In this document: piece after piece, positions 25,801-40,047 of the stretch
How the letters are laid out: every line of letters starts with the position of its first letter
How positions within the stretch are numbered: the stretch's first letter is position 1
From: Cinclus cinclus
Lineage: Eukaryota; Chordata; Aves; Passeriformes; Cinclidae
Assembly (NCBI RefSeq): GCF_963662255.1
Contig: NC_085052.1
Location: forward strand, 16,777,151 to 16,841,150
Direction of reading: 5' to 3'
DNA: 64,000 bases
The notes under the pieces: generated by a model
The model's database searches: none
What the model saw: only the letters and a program-made list of their open reading frames with translations
What the model was told of the DNA's origin: nothing
Translations under genes and position numbers: made by a program

Positions 25801-28800
25801 TGGTTGGCACCAATACACCAAATAAAATCCACGTGGAAAAAAAAAAACAGGGGATGTGAAGGTGGTGAGAGACAGGACAGTGTGTGAAGCCAGTGGAGTG
25901 TGTTTTAGGGTGGCAGTGGAGGTAGAAAAGGAAATCTGCTGACACTTGTGGACTCATTAAAAGTTTCTTGGGGTTCTATTTTTACTTCAAGTGAACTTAG
26001 AACTTCATAGCAATTTAAAATTTATTAAATGCAACCTGCCCTAATGTTAAATGCCCACTCAAGAAGAAAAATTTTCTAACGATGAAAGATTTGCAGAGTG
26101 CAACAGAGCTTTTTTGGGGTAGGTTCATAGATAGGTGTTGCTGCCAACATATTTCCAGTTTTTTTCAGGGTACCAAGATACACCAGTGATACTCAATTGG
26201 AAATGGAAACTTAACTCAATGAGAGATCTTGTCACTAAAAACAAAGATAATAATTTAATTTGACCTTAGTTTTTGTTTATAAGTTTTAGAGTGAGATCAA
26301 GATTATCCTTGTGTTACTATGGAGTAAATGAATTTATGAGTGAACCAATAATTCCTTTTAACAAGTCTTCTTTGGGATGCTCCAAGTTACTCTTTCAGGT
26401 AATTCAGAAGCAATTTAAATAATACTGTCTTGAGAGTTATAGTTTATTCCCTATAGGGGGTGAACTTCCATTGTAAATACAAGATGTTCTTCAAAAAAAC
26501 ACTATGACCTGTTCATTTTTACAGAAAAAATTTAACATCACAGCAAAAAGATTTTAAGGAATATCATCCTCTGTGTATCAATATATGAACATTGGTTCTA
26601 GAAATTATATTTTGCTTTCTGATAATTCTTGAGTTATTTTTGCTCCTTTTTTCATCCATGTATTAAGGTGTTTAAAGTGAAACTGATCCCACTAAAAGGA
26701 TTATTTATAATGAGATCTAGGTAAGAGACAATTACAAGGTTGGTTTTAATAGCAGGATAAGAGGATAACTGCTGGGCCATCCTTTTAAATCTTGTTCTTG
26801 TGTTTGCAAGCTGACATGTGGTGAGACTTTGACCAGATGATATTCATTTGACTGTGCAGTCTAAACAGGTAGCAAATGCATTTCTTCACCATGGCTCCTT
26901 GACCAGTAATGTGAATAATGAAGCTGAGAGTGAAAAGCCAGGACTACTTTTGGTTTTTTTAAACTTTCTTATAACTTGCATTTAATGCATCCTGGAGCAT
27001 GGTATCAGGTTGAAAGCCTATGCTTAGTTCTGCAATCTATTTGTGATTTTTTTAGTCAGGGTTTTGTTTTTATAAACTTTCCAATTCAGTGGTTCCAGAA
27101 GCTATGATAAATGGCCAGCAAGTTGGCCTGTAGGATCAGATGAAAAGGCAGAGGCTGCATAGTTTGATTCTGAAGTGTTTTCATTTGAGCGTTTGCCCAT
27201 AGAAGCCTTTGGGCATTTTATGGGAGATTTGGCAGGCTGTGCTGTTTCTGGAGCTGCAAGTATTCAGCTGCTGTAATTAGGACTGGGTTTATTAGGAAGA
27301 AGAAACAAAATTTTTACCAATGTTTTTATAACCAGTTCTTACATAAATTTCTAGGTTTTCTTAGATAGCATCAGCCTCTTTCTTTCTTTCCCTTTTCAAG
27401 CACTTTAAAATGTCACCTTTTATGGGCTCTCTTATCATTGCTGTCAAACATTTAACAAGATGACTCCCTAACGTCTTGTCTTGCTCCTCCAGATGGGCTC
27501 TTCCTCCTTCTTTTATAGCTATCTGGCTTTACAGTGTAGATGTTGAAGAGAAAACACAAATGTGATACAATCTGAAGAAAGTGGTTTCCTGATTTTCTAC
27601 ATACGGTCTCATTTACTGCTAGAGTACCTCAAACTTCTCTTCTGTAAAATTTCTGCCCTCACTACTTACAGCTTTTTTCCTGCCAGAGACACCCTTGGGT
27701 CTCTTGGAGCAAAACTTTTGGACTCATGCTTTTTATGAGTTAAGATAATCCCGTGCTTCTTGTGGTCAGATATTTTTTCAAATATTCTTTCCAATCACAT
27801 CTCCATCACAGTCTTGTTTTAACACTTACTGTAATGTTCTGCTGGCTGACGGTTCTGTGTTTCTGTGGAGCTGAGAGGATGCAAGCTAAGGATATGTATG
27901 GGAACATCAGAGAATATGAAAATGGGGACTAACTTCTAAAGAAATTAAAAAAGAAATCTGGACAGCAGTGGTAAAACATACTTAAGGTATAACAGGGTGA
28001 TTTTTTTGTGTGTATTTCACTTACCGAAGCAAAAACATTTTCTGAAGAGAAATGTTCTTTGACAAAAAATTGAGAAACTGTATTTCTGGGCTGCAATGCT
28101 GACTAGCAGGGGTACACCCTTAAGTATCATGGAAAGTTCCTGATGATCTTTTCTGAAAATGATGTAATCAAGCAGCTGTACCAGTATTCACTCGGCAAAG
28201 GGAACCTGGGGCACTTCTCTCAAAGCTTTAAAGTTTTCCTAGAAACTAAAATAAGGTATTAAGCAAGGATCTAGTTGAAACATGGATGGCTCTGTGAGGC
28301 TGAGTGAAGACTGAGCATGAAGAATGTGCTGATCTGCCCAAGACACTTTGGTTGTTTGTTAACTTCCAGCATGTGATTTCACCAGAACAGTTCCTTGTGA
28401 GTAGATGCATATTTTCCCTGTGTGCATGCTGTCAAATGCATTCTTCCTGGTCAGAGATGTATTTTGTATGGCATGCTAAAAGTTTTTCCTCTTGACTTCT
28501 GTTTCCTTGTCTTTTCTTTTAATATTTAATGTTTCCTTCCCAACTTAGTAGCTTCCCTTTTGTTACTTTCTGAAAGGTTTGTGCAGTGACACGTGAGGCT
28601 ACTTGTGCAGAGATGTGTTCGTTGGAATGTACATACAGATCTATTACAATATATTATATTTTGCTTTTTTAGTAAGGTAAATGTGATTAGTGGAGTGACT
28701 TCTCAGAAGTACCTAACACTGTAAAACCACATTCATCAGCAGCTGCTTTCAGAAGTCTGTTTCAGGAAGTGACAGACATCCTGGTTTTCTGTCTTGAACA

Positions 28801-31800
28801 GTGATCTGTACGGTGTTTAGAGATTTTTCTACCATTCCTGCCAGGGATTATTTTAATGCACAATTGCAATATACAATGATTATATAAAAACATCAGTAAA
28901 GGAAAAATAATTTGTGGTTCTGACATGATACCAGAGCTATCTGACTTTTTTTACAGAGTTTATAATTTCAGCTGGAAACCTCCCAAGACAAATAATAGTC
29001 ATGGTGACAGTTTGCTATCATATGGTGCATATTGTCCATTAGAAGAGCATGCATAGCATCGAGTATCCTAATAGCTTTGTTTCAGAACATAAGCCTGTGT
29101 GAACAAAAGGAAATACCCTGCCTTGCCTTTCCATGCCTGATTAGCTTTGGCAAATATTGCTCGTTGAGGATGATGATAAATTGACACTAGCAGCAGCCCT
29201 AAACCATCAGATGAATAGTGACAGCCTTCTGGATAGCTTGCTCTGTAGGTACAGAATTTGTTTTCTAAAACAGTCATCTCCTTTCCTTTTAGGTAGCACT
29301 TGTGTAAAAATCTTGAAATCTTGACTGTGAAAGTATTTTTCTGTGTGAATTGTAAAAACCCCAACAATGCCACTTGGGCTCTGAACTCTTCAAGAACATG
29401 GGATAAAATATGTCTTTGTTTAAGTGCATCTTACTAAAACCCAGCCAGGCACATCAAGGACATTATAAACCAAATCAGTTTTTGCACAGCTTGAACAAGG
29501 TTTTTCCGTAAACAGAAAGGCTGAAAAGGTGATAACTGTAAAAGAGCTCCAAGTACAGGTACAAGTTCTCTAAGCATATCACTGAGACTTCTAGGTGAGG
29601 ACATACAAGTGTCCCCTGGCTTTGCCTCCTGCTTTCCTGGATCTCCTCTGCCAAGCAGGAGCTTGGACTGGGTGTCACCTCTCCCAGGACACTGCAGAAG
29701 GGCCGTCAATGCTTCCCCAGGTTGGGACTCCCCTCTGAGGACATTTGCTGGAGCTGCTGTTCATCAGCACTCATTTCTTAGAGACACAAAAGCTGGCAGA
29801 GACAACACACAGAAGCTGGCAGCATCCAGAGCTTTTGGGTGGCCTTTGGCACTTGCAGGTACATTCAGGGAGACGTGTCTCCATGTTGTCAGCCTCTCAG
29901 TTTTACCCAGGCACAGCTGCACTGTTGGTGCCTGAGCACTCCTGGCATGCCTGAGAACACTAATTTTCTCTGGAGGGATCAGAACAACATTTGCTTGTTA
30001 TATGATTCACCAGGCCATCCCCAGTAACCTAAGAGAGGTTAGTTTTTGAATCCTTAGCACCAAAGTAGAATCTGGGGTGCAGAATCAGTGAAGAAAGGGG
30101 TGAGTAGTGATTTCCACAGACTAACTACATAATGGTCTGAAAAAGAAGTGCTATTTTCACATGTTCCATTGCAGCTCTGCAGTGGCATTCTTTCTCAGGC
30201 CAAGGTTGTCCTGAAGATGGAAAAATTAATATACCAGATGTGGGAAAAGTGTCACTTGAAGACTACTTTGATTAAAAACTTTTTCAGAATTTCCAGTCAA
30301 TTATGGTCACATGTTAACATCTCTTTAAGGATATAAGAGGACACTAATGAGTGTCTGATCTAGAGAAGTGCATAGATCCTTGAACAGACAGAAATGACTC
30401 AGAAGAATTATTATACTATCACATATTTAAGCTTAACAGTAAACAAGAAGTGTTTGAAGAAATGTTTAATCATCATTAATGATACATTATGAAACTCAAA
30501 ATTAACAGATAAATATAAAGTAATTATAGGTAAATAAAAAACACTCTTCCAAAAACCTTCCAAAAGCCATTGTCTACCCACCACCTGTTTCTACATTAGG
30601 AAAATGTAGGAATATTAAAAAATTAAGAGGTATTAGAAAAATGGCAAACATCAGAGATTTCTGGCATATCTGTATGTTGACATCATAAGATAGAACATGC
30701 ATGGCCGCAGCCTTGTTAAGGGTGCGCTCACTGACAATCTCAGCTCAGATTTCAGTAACAACCATGTACTCAAGGAAAATTGTCTGGCTCTCTGTTCTTT
30801 TCATCCCACTGAGAAACAGAATGGTGAGAACCATGGCAGGTTAAAAACCCTTTAGAGTGTAAATCAAAAATGCATATTTTCAAGTGGAGTTAAGTTAAAG
30901 TCAAGATTTCTATGCAAAGGTGCTTTCCTACAAAATATTCCTCAGTGTTTTTTACCCTCTGTGCTTAAACTACATTATTTAAGGACTAACCTAGCCAGAA
31001 GCTACATAAAGGAGTCAAGTGGGTTCCATTACCATTTGCTTAACCTTTTTGTGTAGAACCCTTTTCTGTAGACCCCCTCTGTCAGGCTGTTGGTTTCTGT
31101 AAGCCCCACACAATGGTTTTAAGAGACAAGGAATTTTCACATACTGTTACTCCTTACTGAGAGTAACTACTCCAGCTGTACCATTGAATTTAGCAATTTC
31201 TGGCAACTTTGAGAACTTAAGGACCAGTGTGGCAAAGTGATTGCTGTGGGAGGCAAGCATGGCCCTTCCTTTCCCAGTGACTGCTTGGTATAGGAGCAGC
31301 TGATGAGTATTGTGCTGCTCTACAGCCCTTCCTTTTGCCATCTGTATCAAGTATTTTTACTTTTGGGTAAAAACTCTTGCCCTTCTTTTGTGCCACCCCA
31401 CTCACCTATGCCCCTCTCTGGCACCTCCATTCTCTACCAGCTGCTTAGCATCCCTTTGCTTTCCAGACTGCTGTTCAATTGTCTCCAGCAGCCACCTCCC
31501 TCATGTGCATTAGCTGGAGCAAACAATGAGCATTTGCTGTTCAGCACAGTGATAGAGTTAATAAGCTGGGCTGTTACACATTTCATCTTCTCTATCTGGA
31601 TACATTTTGGATGGAGGGCAAGTTTTATCAGATGTTTGTATGATGCCCAGCCCTGTGACACTGCTCTCTGATTGGAAGACCCAAAGTACTACTGCAACAC
31701 AAATAGATTATTAATGTTGCTTTTATCTGGTATCATGGATAAATCCCTCCTTAAATGTATAAAAGTGGTTACACATTTTCAAAATAAAGCATCCAGATTT

Positions 31801-34800
31801 ATTCAGGAATGTTATGGTTAAAAAACTGGAAAAATATGAGACACTCATTACAATCTGTCTTAATGTGCTTCTCCTCTTAGTGTTATGGCAAAAATTAAAA
31901 GTTAGGTTGGATTTAGGTTTTGTTTTAGGATTTTTTTAAGATTTTTTTATTTACTTTGATTCTGGCACAATGAGCCTAAATGAACTTTCAGGTAAGAAGT
32001 TCTTTTTTCAAACATTTGTAACGGTGTTGGAGAGATATTGATTTTATGAAGGTCTGGGAGGCTGAATGTGTACCCTGCTTGTAAATACGTGCATAATCTG
32101 CAAGATTACTTGCTCACACAGGGAATATTTCCATGGATTCATCAGCCATTCTTTTCAGAAAAACATCAACTCTGTTTTTGTCTAGAGATTGGGCAGATGC
32201 ATATTTAAACAGGAAAAAAAGCTGACAATATAGAGAGACAGCCTTAAGATGCTCAATGAAGTATTTTTATTTAGGAACATAGGGTTACAAAGAACCTCCT
32301 GGGCTGTTTTTAAACAAGTCAAAGTCATAATCATATAATTCTTGATAAATAGACTGCTGAAATCAAAACAAGCTGTTCTTTTTGAGTTAAATGGCTAACT
32401 CAGGGTGCAGAATGGGACAGCTGTTGACTTGAGAAAATAGATTAGATTAGAAATAGTGTTTGCATCCCAAGAGTTGTGCAAAATTAAAGTCTTTATTTTC
32501 CATGTATTTAAGAACAATTTAGGACTTAGCTGCCTGCCAGAATGGTGGCTGTAGTGCCTACTGTGGTATGCAATTTCTATTGTGGATATATGGGGAATCA
32601 AAAGAGGCCAAAAAAGTGTCTTGTTTTTTTTCCTAAAAGGAAAAAAAACTAAAAAAAGAGTACCTCCTTTTCTCCTAACTAGACAAGTCAATGGAGGGTT
32701 TGCAGCTGTCTGCATCTTTTGTGCTCATATCAAATACCCTGTCCCATTTAAATGTGCTCTATTATATAAGTTAAGGTAGCTAGCAAAGGACTCTGGTCAG
32801 TGGTCAGATGTGATTGTCCTTGATCCTTCAAGACACGCAAAAAAAAATGAACTCTTTCAAAACCTGTAAAATATATAATCTTATGCTACACTGTCCCATA
32901 GAGCATACATATTATTGTTAGCTAGCTTTTACCTTCTCTCTTCCTCTTCTCTCTTTGATACTCATACTATGCCCTTTTTGTTTTTTCTTTTATTCATAGT
33001 TCTTTATTTTATTTTATTTTTGACTTCATTAAAGATGCAGCAGTCAAAGAGAATAGAAAGAGAGTATTAAAACAAGAGGTCAACATGAATGTAGCAAGTG
33101 CCTAGAAATAATATTTGGTGTAATCTGAAGAACAAGAAAGATAGATCTGTCCTAGAGCTATGTGAATAGGGTAAATACAAGAAGATATTAAACTGCCCTA
33201 GAGCTAGATGCATAGGTTAAATGTAGTAAATATATGTGATTCTCTTACCTTTCACGCATTAATGAATGTTCTCCAGCTGTGCTTAAACTGCTTTGTACTT
33301 GTTCTTCATAAAATTCATCTGCACGAATGTTCTTAAAGTGACTTTGAAAGCTGTGTGTGTTGATGTTCATCAGAAAAGTACAGTTTAAATTCACTGGTGT
33401 GAATGAACCTGTTCTGGAAGCGTGTCCTGGCATTCTGGGCACAGAGACTGTCACAAGTTTCTCAGGCCTCTGCCACTCCATCTTCATGGTAAAGGCAGCA
33501 AATGGAACATACAGTTTAATTATTTGGATGTATTTCACACTGGTGCAAAAAAAAAAAATTATGTAAGTCTCATTTTTCCAGCTAACATGATCTAACATGT
33601 ACATCTCTGCATTATGGAATGGACAAAAATGAATGTTGGATTCTGTGCTTATTTATGCTGGTAATACACTTTTGGGCCAACTCTGTTGGGATAAACTGCA
33701 CAGAATCCTTCCATGCAGTTCTCAAAGAAATTGCAAAGGCATCTAAACACACAGAGCCATTTTGATTTTGTGTAATCAGGATAGGGTGAAAATAAGAAAG
33801 TAGTGGAGCAGTGGAGATCCCACTGTGGTCTGGGATCTGTGTGTTCCTGCTGTGGGGCAGCTGTGATACAAACCTCACCTTACGCTTGTTCCTCTGGCTG
33901 AAGCTGTATCCCTCTGCAAATGGAGCATTTTCAAAAAGCACTCAAACTGTCGGGCACTGGAGATGGTATTTCTGTAACAACATTTCTGCCAGTGTTGTTA
34001 CACCAGCACTGTAAATGGAGCAAGCAAACAAGGTAGGAAAAATGCTGGCCCTGTGTGACTGTACCTGCTGTTCCTCTGTCCTTTGTCATACATGTGCTTT
34101 GCATCTTCACACTGCTGTGATATCATTATTGAACGAATTTATTTAAAGAAAGAAACCTTTAGGGTGGCAGGAGAGGTGGGCAGAGGGAACAGCAAGCACT
34201 TTCCTGGCCGTGAGCTGTTTAAAAGGTCAGTGGTTCCTGTCACTGTGCTGGCTGGTTGCTAAGCTGCCGTGGATTTTTGTGCTCCTTTTCCTGGCAGAAG
34301 GGACCTTGTGATGAGGTGCAAGGTTATGGCTGTGCCTTTTTAGCAACCTCACTCCTTTCTGCTTGCTGAGTGACTGAGTGGGGGAGATGCTCTCAGGAGC
34401 AGTTGTTTTCTTTCTAGGATTCTCAAAAACAGCTGCTGAGGTAACTGCTAGGTAGGTTATTTATCCTGACAAAATTAAACCTAATGTTTTAATTGGAGGA
34501 AAAGAGTCACTGTTTAGTGAGCTGCCAGGGCACATTGAGTAACTAAGGCTTTCTAAGAGATCAGCAGAATTTGTACCATCCTCACCCCACTTGTATCTTC
34601 TTTGAACTCACCGCAAAGCACATTCACTTAGTGTTTGGGTGAAAATTATATAGCAAAGTATAGAACTGTTTTGTGAGAGTATATTTTAACCCTGCTTTTC
34701 TTCAGCCGTCTTAAGCAGCAGAAACTTTCATGTATATCTGAGATACATTATAGTATCTCAGGCTATAAGGCTATCTAAGGCTGCCAGGCCTTAGAGTGGA

Positions 34801-35624
34801 GCAAATATGCAGAAAAGAGTCTTATCCTTTGCCAGAAAGTTTAAGAAAAAGATGCAACATGGGAGCAAACTGGCATTTGGGAAGGGGAAGGACATGATTG
34901 TTCAGATAAAATATGCTTTCTTGCTGCTTGACTTCATTTGCAGAGTCCTCAATCTGTACTATCCACCATACAGATAATTAGAAAACAGCATCAGGGTGTA
35001 AGCAAATGAAGTTTCCTAAGCTCCAAATGAAATTGTCAGTTAACATAAGTGTTTTTAGATATGTGCAACAACAAGAAAGGTAATTATTTAACTTGCCTAT
35101 TAGTTCAGTGGCTGTGAAAGGCACAGCACTCCTTGAAGCCAGTGGGGAGTCAAGGAGATGAGGTTTGCACTAATCTGCTATAGGGAATCTGGATGGCCTT
35201 TTCCTGTTGGCCAGGCATTTTTTATAATATGGTTGTTTTCAGTTGCTTGCAACCTCATTAAATGTTTCCTGACAGGGTTGTGGGAAAATAACAGCAAGTA
35301 ACCGTGTAACCAAATAACTAATCTATGTTTACTTAGCCTGACATGTCATCGAATTCTTCCCAAGTACGTTAATGTACAGCTAAAAATGTGAACTAGGGTC
35401 TCAACCCTGATCTGAAACTTGCCTGGGAAGTTGGGCCAGAGATCTAGGCTGAGGCCATGCCACCCAGCTGCTACTGTTTGTGCATTAAAATTAGTTAGGG
35501 CTCTGTGTGTGGAGATTGTTGACTCCTCTGAAAATTTTTGTCTATATTTCTGCTTATTGAAGGGTTAGTTATCCATCTTGGTAATCTTGGAAGTTCCCCC
35601 TCTACCCTAAATAATCAGAATATT

Positions 35625-35727
35625 AAAAAAACAAAAAAAAAAACAAAAAACAAAAAACAAAAAAAAAAACCAACCAAAAAAAAAAAAAAACACAAAAAAA
35701 ACCCACCACCCACAAACAAAAAACCCC
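35625..35727. repeat. A-rich low-complexity tract
   Basis: About 100 bp of A runs broken by single C residues. It could be a decayed retroposon tail, but no retroposon body is recognisable upstream. Confidence 0.85.
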
Positions 35728-38700
35728 CTTCTTTCCTGTGGAAGGGGCAATGAAATATACTGCTCAAACCCAAAATCAAAAGCAAAGACTCTCCTTGCCA
35801 AGCCTGCAGAAGTGCTGCAGTGTTATGTCTCAGTTGCTCAGGATCTCTCTGTGATGGATCATGTACTTATGCAAGTTCCACCTAACTATATTACTTGTGG
35901 AAACTCTTGAGCTAAATAGCTTGAACTTTATGAGTGTCCTGTTAATTCATGGATTCTTATGGGCTATTCAGTCATCCAGGCATTTGAACATAACTTACTG
36001 AACTTGCAATAATGCAATAAATCTACCCTGAGGCCCTTAGTGTTAGATGCAAAATGTGGTGGCACATAGTACAAAGCACTGGCACTAGCTCTGCTTGTTC
36101 AAATGAATTTGGCAGGATAACGTGATGGTAGAGCTTTTTTATTTTTTGTGGCTAGGTTAGATGCAGACCCTCACAAAAGTATTTAATTTTGTTTTCCATC
36201 TAAGTAGACGGGGATGTGGTGGTGGTTTAAATGAAATTGTACTGCTTGATGATCTGGTCATTCACTGATCTAACATGAAGAATCATGAATCATGCAGCTG
36301 TTGCCTTAGCCATCTGACAAGTTGTTGGTCCAGCGTTTGTACATATTTCACAAGGCAGTTGTTGCCCAAAACTATACTTTCATTGAAGCTACAATTGACC
36401 TTATCAGTTAAAAATCAAGAATCAGTCATTAGTTCACGCCCACTTACTCAAAATGTAACATAGACCCTGCAAAACTGTTACCTGGATGGAATCTATACAT
36501 GAGAGATATAGTCAGCTCACAAATTAGTAGCATGTGCTGGAAGGCAAATACACAAGGTATGTGCCAAGTGATGAGTCCATGGGTGTGTGTCCTGTACCTG
36601 GTATCCTTTAACTTTTGTCTGCAGGGATTTCCAGCCTTGCTCAGATTTTGTGAATAATGCCATACTTGCCTACAAACATGCTTTCTTGTTTTCCTGCATT
36701 AGCTAATCATGCCCCAATTTATTTATATTTGTGTCAGAAGTTTGAGTATAGTGGAGAGGCTTGTGAAGAGGCCAGTGATGTGCTGCTGGTCATGTAGGCA
36801 CCTGCAGAAACTTCTCAGAGAGCTCTGTGAATTGCACTGACATTTTTTGCTGTGTGTTAAAAAGTTGTGTCAGAAGAGGCAAACTGTTCTGGTCTCCATT
36901 CTGGAGCTTTCACTGATTTTTATGTGTGTAAGTTCTAGTAATTGAATTTCCTTGAAGATGACATTTAAAACCTTCAACTCTTCTGCGTTTGCTTTGTGGG
37001 ATTTTTCTAATCAGCCTAGAAATTAATTTGCAAAAGCTGCATCTAGCTGGGACCTTTTAAATTCACCTCTACCCATGAGATACCAGTTTTTTGCTTGTTT
37101 TTTTGGTCTAGTAACCCTGGCCATGAATTCTTGTTTGATCTTTGTGAGCAACTGTGGCCATTGATAGGTAATCCAAACTGTAGCCATGTCACGTGTCCCA
37201 TTTGAGATGTGGCTTATTCTTCATACAAAGAGGGAATGGTTTCCTTAACCAGGCAGAGCAGAGTACTATGTTTCTCTCCAAAGAGCCACAGACATGAGAA
37301 GCAAATCAGGTCATTAGAGTTTTTATAATACCTGAGCTCTCTTGTAGTTCATTAGTGTGGGTTATATTGTAATAGTACTTTGTGGTGCAGTGAAAATAAC
37401 TATTGTGCTAGACTCTATAAAAACACAGAGAATAACCTTGAAAAGGCCTTATAATACAATTTACCTTGTGATGAAACAGATGTTTGTGACAATGGAAGAG
37501 ATGGTAATAAAATAGCTTTAGTACATGTCTAATGCTTGTAGTGGGAATTCCTTTGGGCTCTGAATTATTAGAAAGATTTTTACAAATATTTAATTATAAA
37601 TAAATATTAGCAAAGTCTATTATATGAAGAGAGAAAATAGGACAGTAGTTTTTATTTCAAAATATGATACAACAGTTTTGGACTAAAGTAAATTGTGTTA
37701 TACACACTGATTAGTTCAGGAGGAAAAATACATGGTACCTGAGGAATACAAGGAAAGACCTGGAACTGATATTTAATGTTAGCTGTTTAGCTTGCATAAC
37801 TGGATGGCAGTATAATATAGTTTTGGCATCTTTTGTGGATATTTTATTCACGGATATTTTTCAAGGATATTGTTTCAAACATGGCCAGCATGAGTCACTG
37901 TTCAAAAATGTTGACAAGCACACATTTTGTTGCAAGGTTATGAATGGTGTTCACTTCCCATGGCAGTTTAGATGCCTCGTATGAAAGCACAGCCTCTGGC
38001 TTTTACACTTTGGCTCTGCTGGATGTGAAGGAAGCTTTTAGCAGCTTCTCACAGAAGCCACCCCTGTAGGTCTCCCACTACCAAAACCCTGGCCATCCAA
38101 ACCCAATACACCTCTATCTTTGAAATCTGCACCAGGGATTTTGTGTTTCTAACATTTATGGAGTTGTGCTAGGACAAAGGGCTTGATCATACCCTGTATG
38201 ATCAGCTGCAATTCTTTGGCTTTGAAATCAAATCAGGTTAGGATTACTTTATCCTTTTTGAGCCAGAACACTACCAAATATTTTCTTTTCAAAAAAGAGT
38301 CTGTTGTTCCTCTTGTACAGTGTTGTTACAGAATATTATTTACAGTCTAGTAGGAATTCAACTAAGCCTTCAACATTCTTGTTTTTTGTTTGTCATACCT
38401 GTTTTCTCCTATTTTGCTCACCTTTGAGTTTGGCAGTGTGTATGTGTTTTCTTAAAATAATTCCGATTTTGGTTTTAAGCTGCAACTCTGGGTATCTCAA
38501 GGAGGTAACTGATGAACGCTTCTCAAAATTTCAGATGTGGTGGTGTTTAGGGCTGGTTCTAGAGTGTCTTGTTTTGGGTCAGGGAGCTCTGGGCTTTGCT
38601 TTGCAGACTCAAGCCTTGAGCATCACCTGTCTAAGCAGATTTAAGGATCAATGATACACACTGTTAGCCAGGTAGCTGCTTTCTTGAGCTGCCATTTTAA

Positions 38701-39821
38701 GGGGCTCTGTAGCCCTCTGACCTGCCCTAATGGTAACCCTTCCTGGGAAGCCTGTGGTTCTTGTCGGTGGGAATCTTGCACATTAGCATCTGTTGTAGCA
38801 AGGTAATATAGAAGCTATTTGAGCTTTCTCTTCAAGCAAAACTAAAAGACATCCCAGATTTCTGCTTATATCTTATTAATCTTTGATCCATCCAGAGGCT
38901 AAGGGCTTGCTGGTGACAGCAGAAACATGGACTGAAATCCAGCACTTCGTGCTCCTGCACTGAGAAAATTGGGGCACTTCAGATCCCTCAGTTGAGCTCT
39001 GCCATTCAGTCACTGATGCAGAAAGGACTAAGGGCTGTGGGTCCCATCAGAAAAGTACATGACTTAGTTACTCACCCAGGGCCCAGTGGGTGTCATTTGG
39101 CACATTTGGGAGTGTCCTGGAGCACCCAGTGTGCATTTAGAGACCATTTTATGGCCTGGATGTAGGCACAGTTTTGATTTAAGTGGTTAGGAGAGGGAAC
39201 AGGCTAGCTCTAACCTTCTGTGAACTGTCCATGCTCACAAAATTAAGTTGCTGTGTCCTGCTGATTACAGCTTTCATCTGGGGTTTAACCTGTGAGAATG
39301 AGGAGGTCATTTTATCATCAGATCTGCTCTGGTTGTGGAGTAAATATCCCCTTCCTGTACAAAGGTGGAAATTACGTTCTCCCAAACAAAACTTTTGCAC
39401 TAAATTGTGTACAAGGAAGAATAGCTGGTTTGAGCAGAGATTGCAGTTGAAAATGCAGTTCAGGCCAGGGACTGGCATGAGTGGAGGAGCCTGCTGGGGT
39501 GATGGAGTGACTGGCAGCAGTAAAGTGACTTACACGTGTACGCAGTGACACGTAGCAGGGAAGAGGGCATTGTGTGCTAGGAAGCAAGTGCTGGGCAAAC
39601 TACCTAAATTACCATTAAAAACATGATACCAGATACTGGCTCCAATTCTGATGGCCCTCTTGGCTCCAACAAATTTTCATAAACTGCATGTGAAAGAGAC
39701 CACTCCCTTTTCTGCAGTGGGTAGAGCTGAGGCAGGCTGCTGTGCCCAGGCATTCACGTTCCAGCGTGTGCAGTGTGTCCTGACTCCCGCTGTGCCCGTT
39801 TCTCTCCGTTTCTCTCCCCAG

Positions 39822-39896
39822 ATGGCCGCAGACCCATGTGCCGATCAGCCCCGGCCCGCGGCGGCCCTGAGGGCCGGAGCCAGGCGCCGCCGCTGA
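39822..39896 (+). promoter_or_regulatory. Upstream ORF in the SLC16A12 5' leader
   Basis: ATG is the first codon of the spliced exon (39822). The frame reads 24 residues ([20 protein letters not shown] then four Arg) to TGA at 39894-39896, 35 bases before the main ATG. After splicing, the -3 base comes from the upstream exon, so its context cannot be read here. It is likely to reduce or regulate main-frame translation (inference). Confidence 0.6.
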
Positions 39897-40047
39897 GGCC
39901 AGGAACGGGAGCCATCGCCATCGCCATCGCCATGGCCTCGGCCTCGTCCCGCCGGGCCCGGCGCGCCGGCCCTCCCGATGGCGGCTGGGGATGGATGATC
40001 GTCGCTGGCTGCTTCCTTGTCACCATCTGCACCAGGGCCGTCACAAG
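39822..40047 (+). CDS. SLC16A12: SLC16A12 first coding exon (CDS 39932-40047)
   Basis: A strong polypyrimidine acceptor ends in CCCCAG at 39821, so the exon starts at 39822 and an untranslated exon must lie upstream. Coding runs from ATG 39932 and encodes [21 protein letters not shown], then helix 1 up to TRAVTR. It ends with two bases of the last arginine codon before GTAAAG. A 24-codon uORF occupies 39822-39896. Confidence 0.88.

Larger units (their letters stand above)
17320..39821 (+). other. SLC16A12: Inferred first intron of SLC16A12; no gene recognised inside
   Basis: About 22.5 kb between the proposed donor in the CpG island and the acceptor of the first coding exon. It is mostly AT-rich sequence with listed simple repeats. 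No coding stretch, tRNA or microRNA is recognised. If the CpG island is not the SLC16A12 promoter, this is part intergenic. Confidence 0.45.

Noticed and set aside
16402..33310. A 21-base similarity between 16402-16422 and 33290-33310 (GCTTTGCACTTGCTC-like, two mismatches)
   Set aside because: Similarity stops abruptly at both ends; too short to call a repeat family without a search.
35538..35801. Lys/Asn-rich and Phe-rich frames on opposite strands
   Set aside because: Products of an A-rich low-complexity tract.
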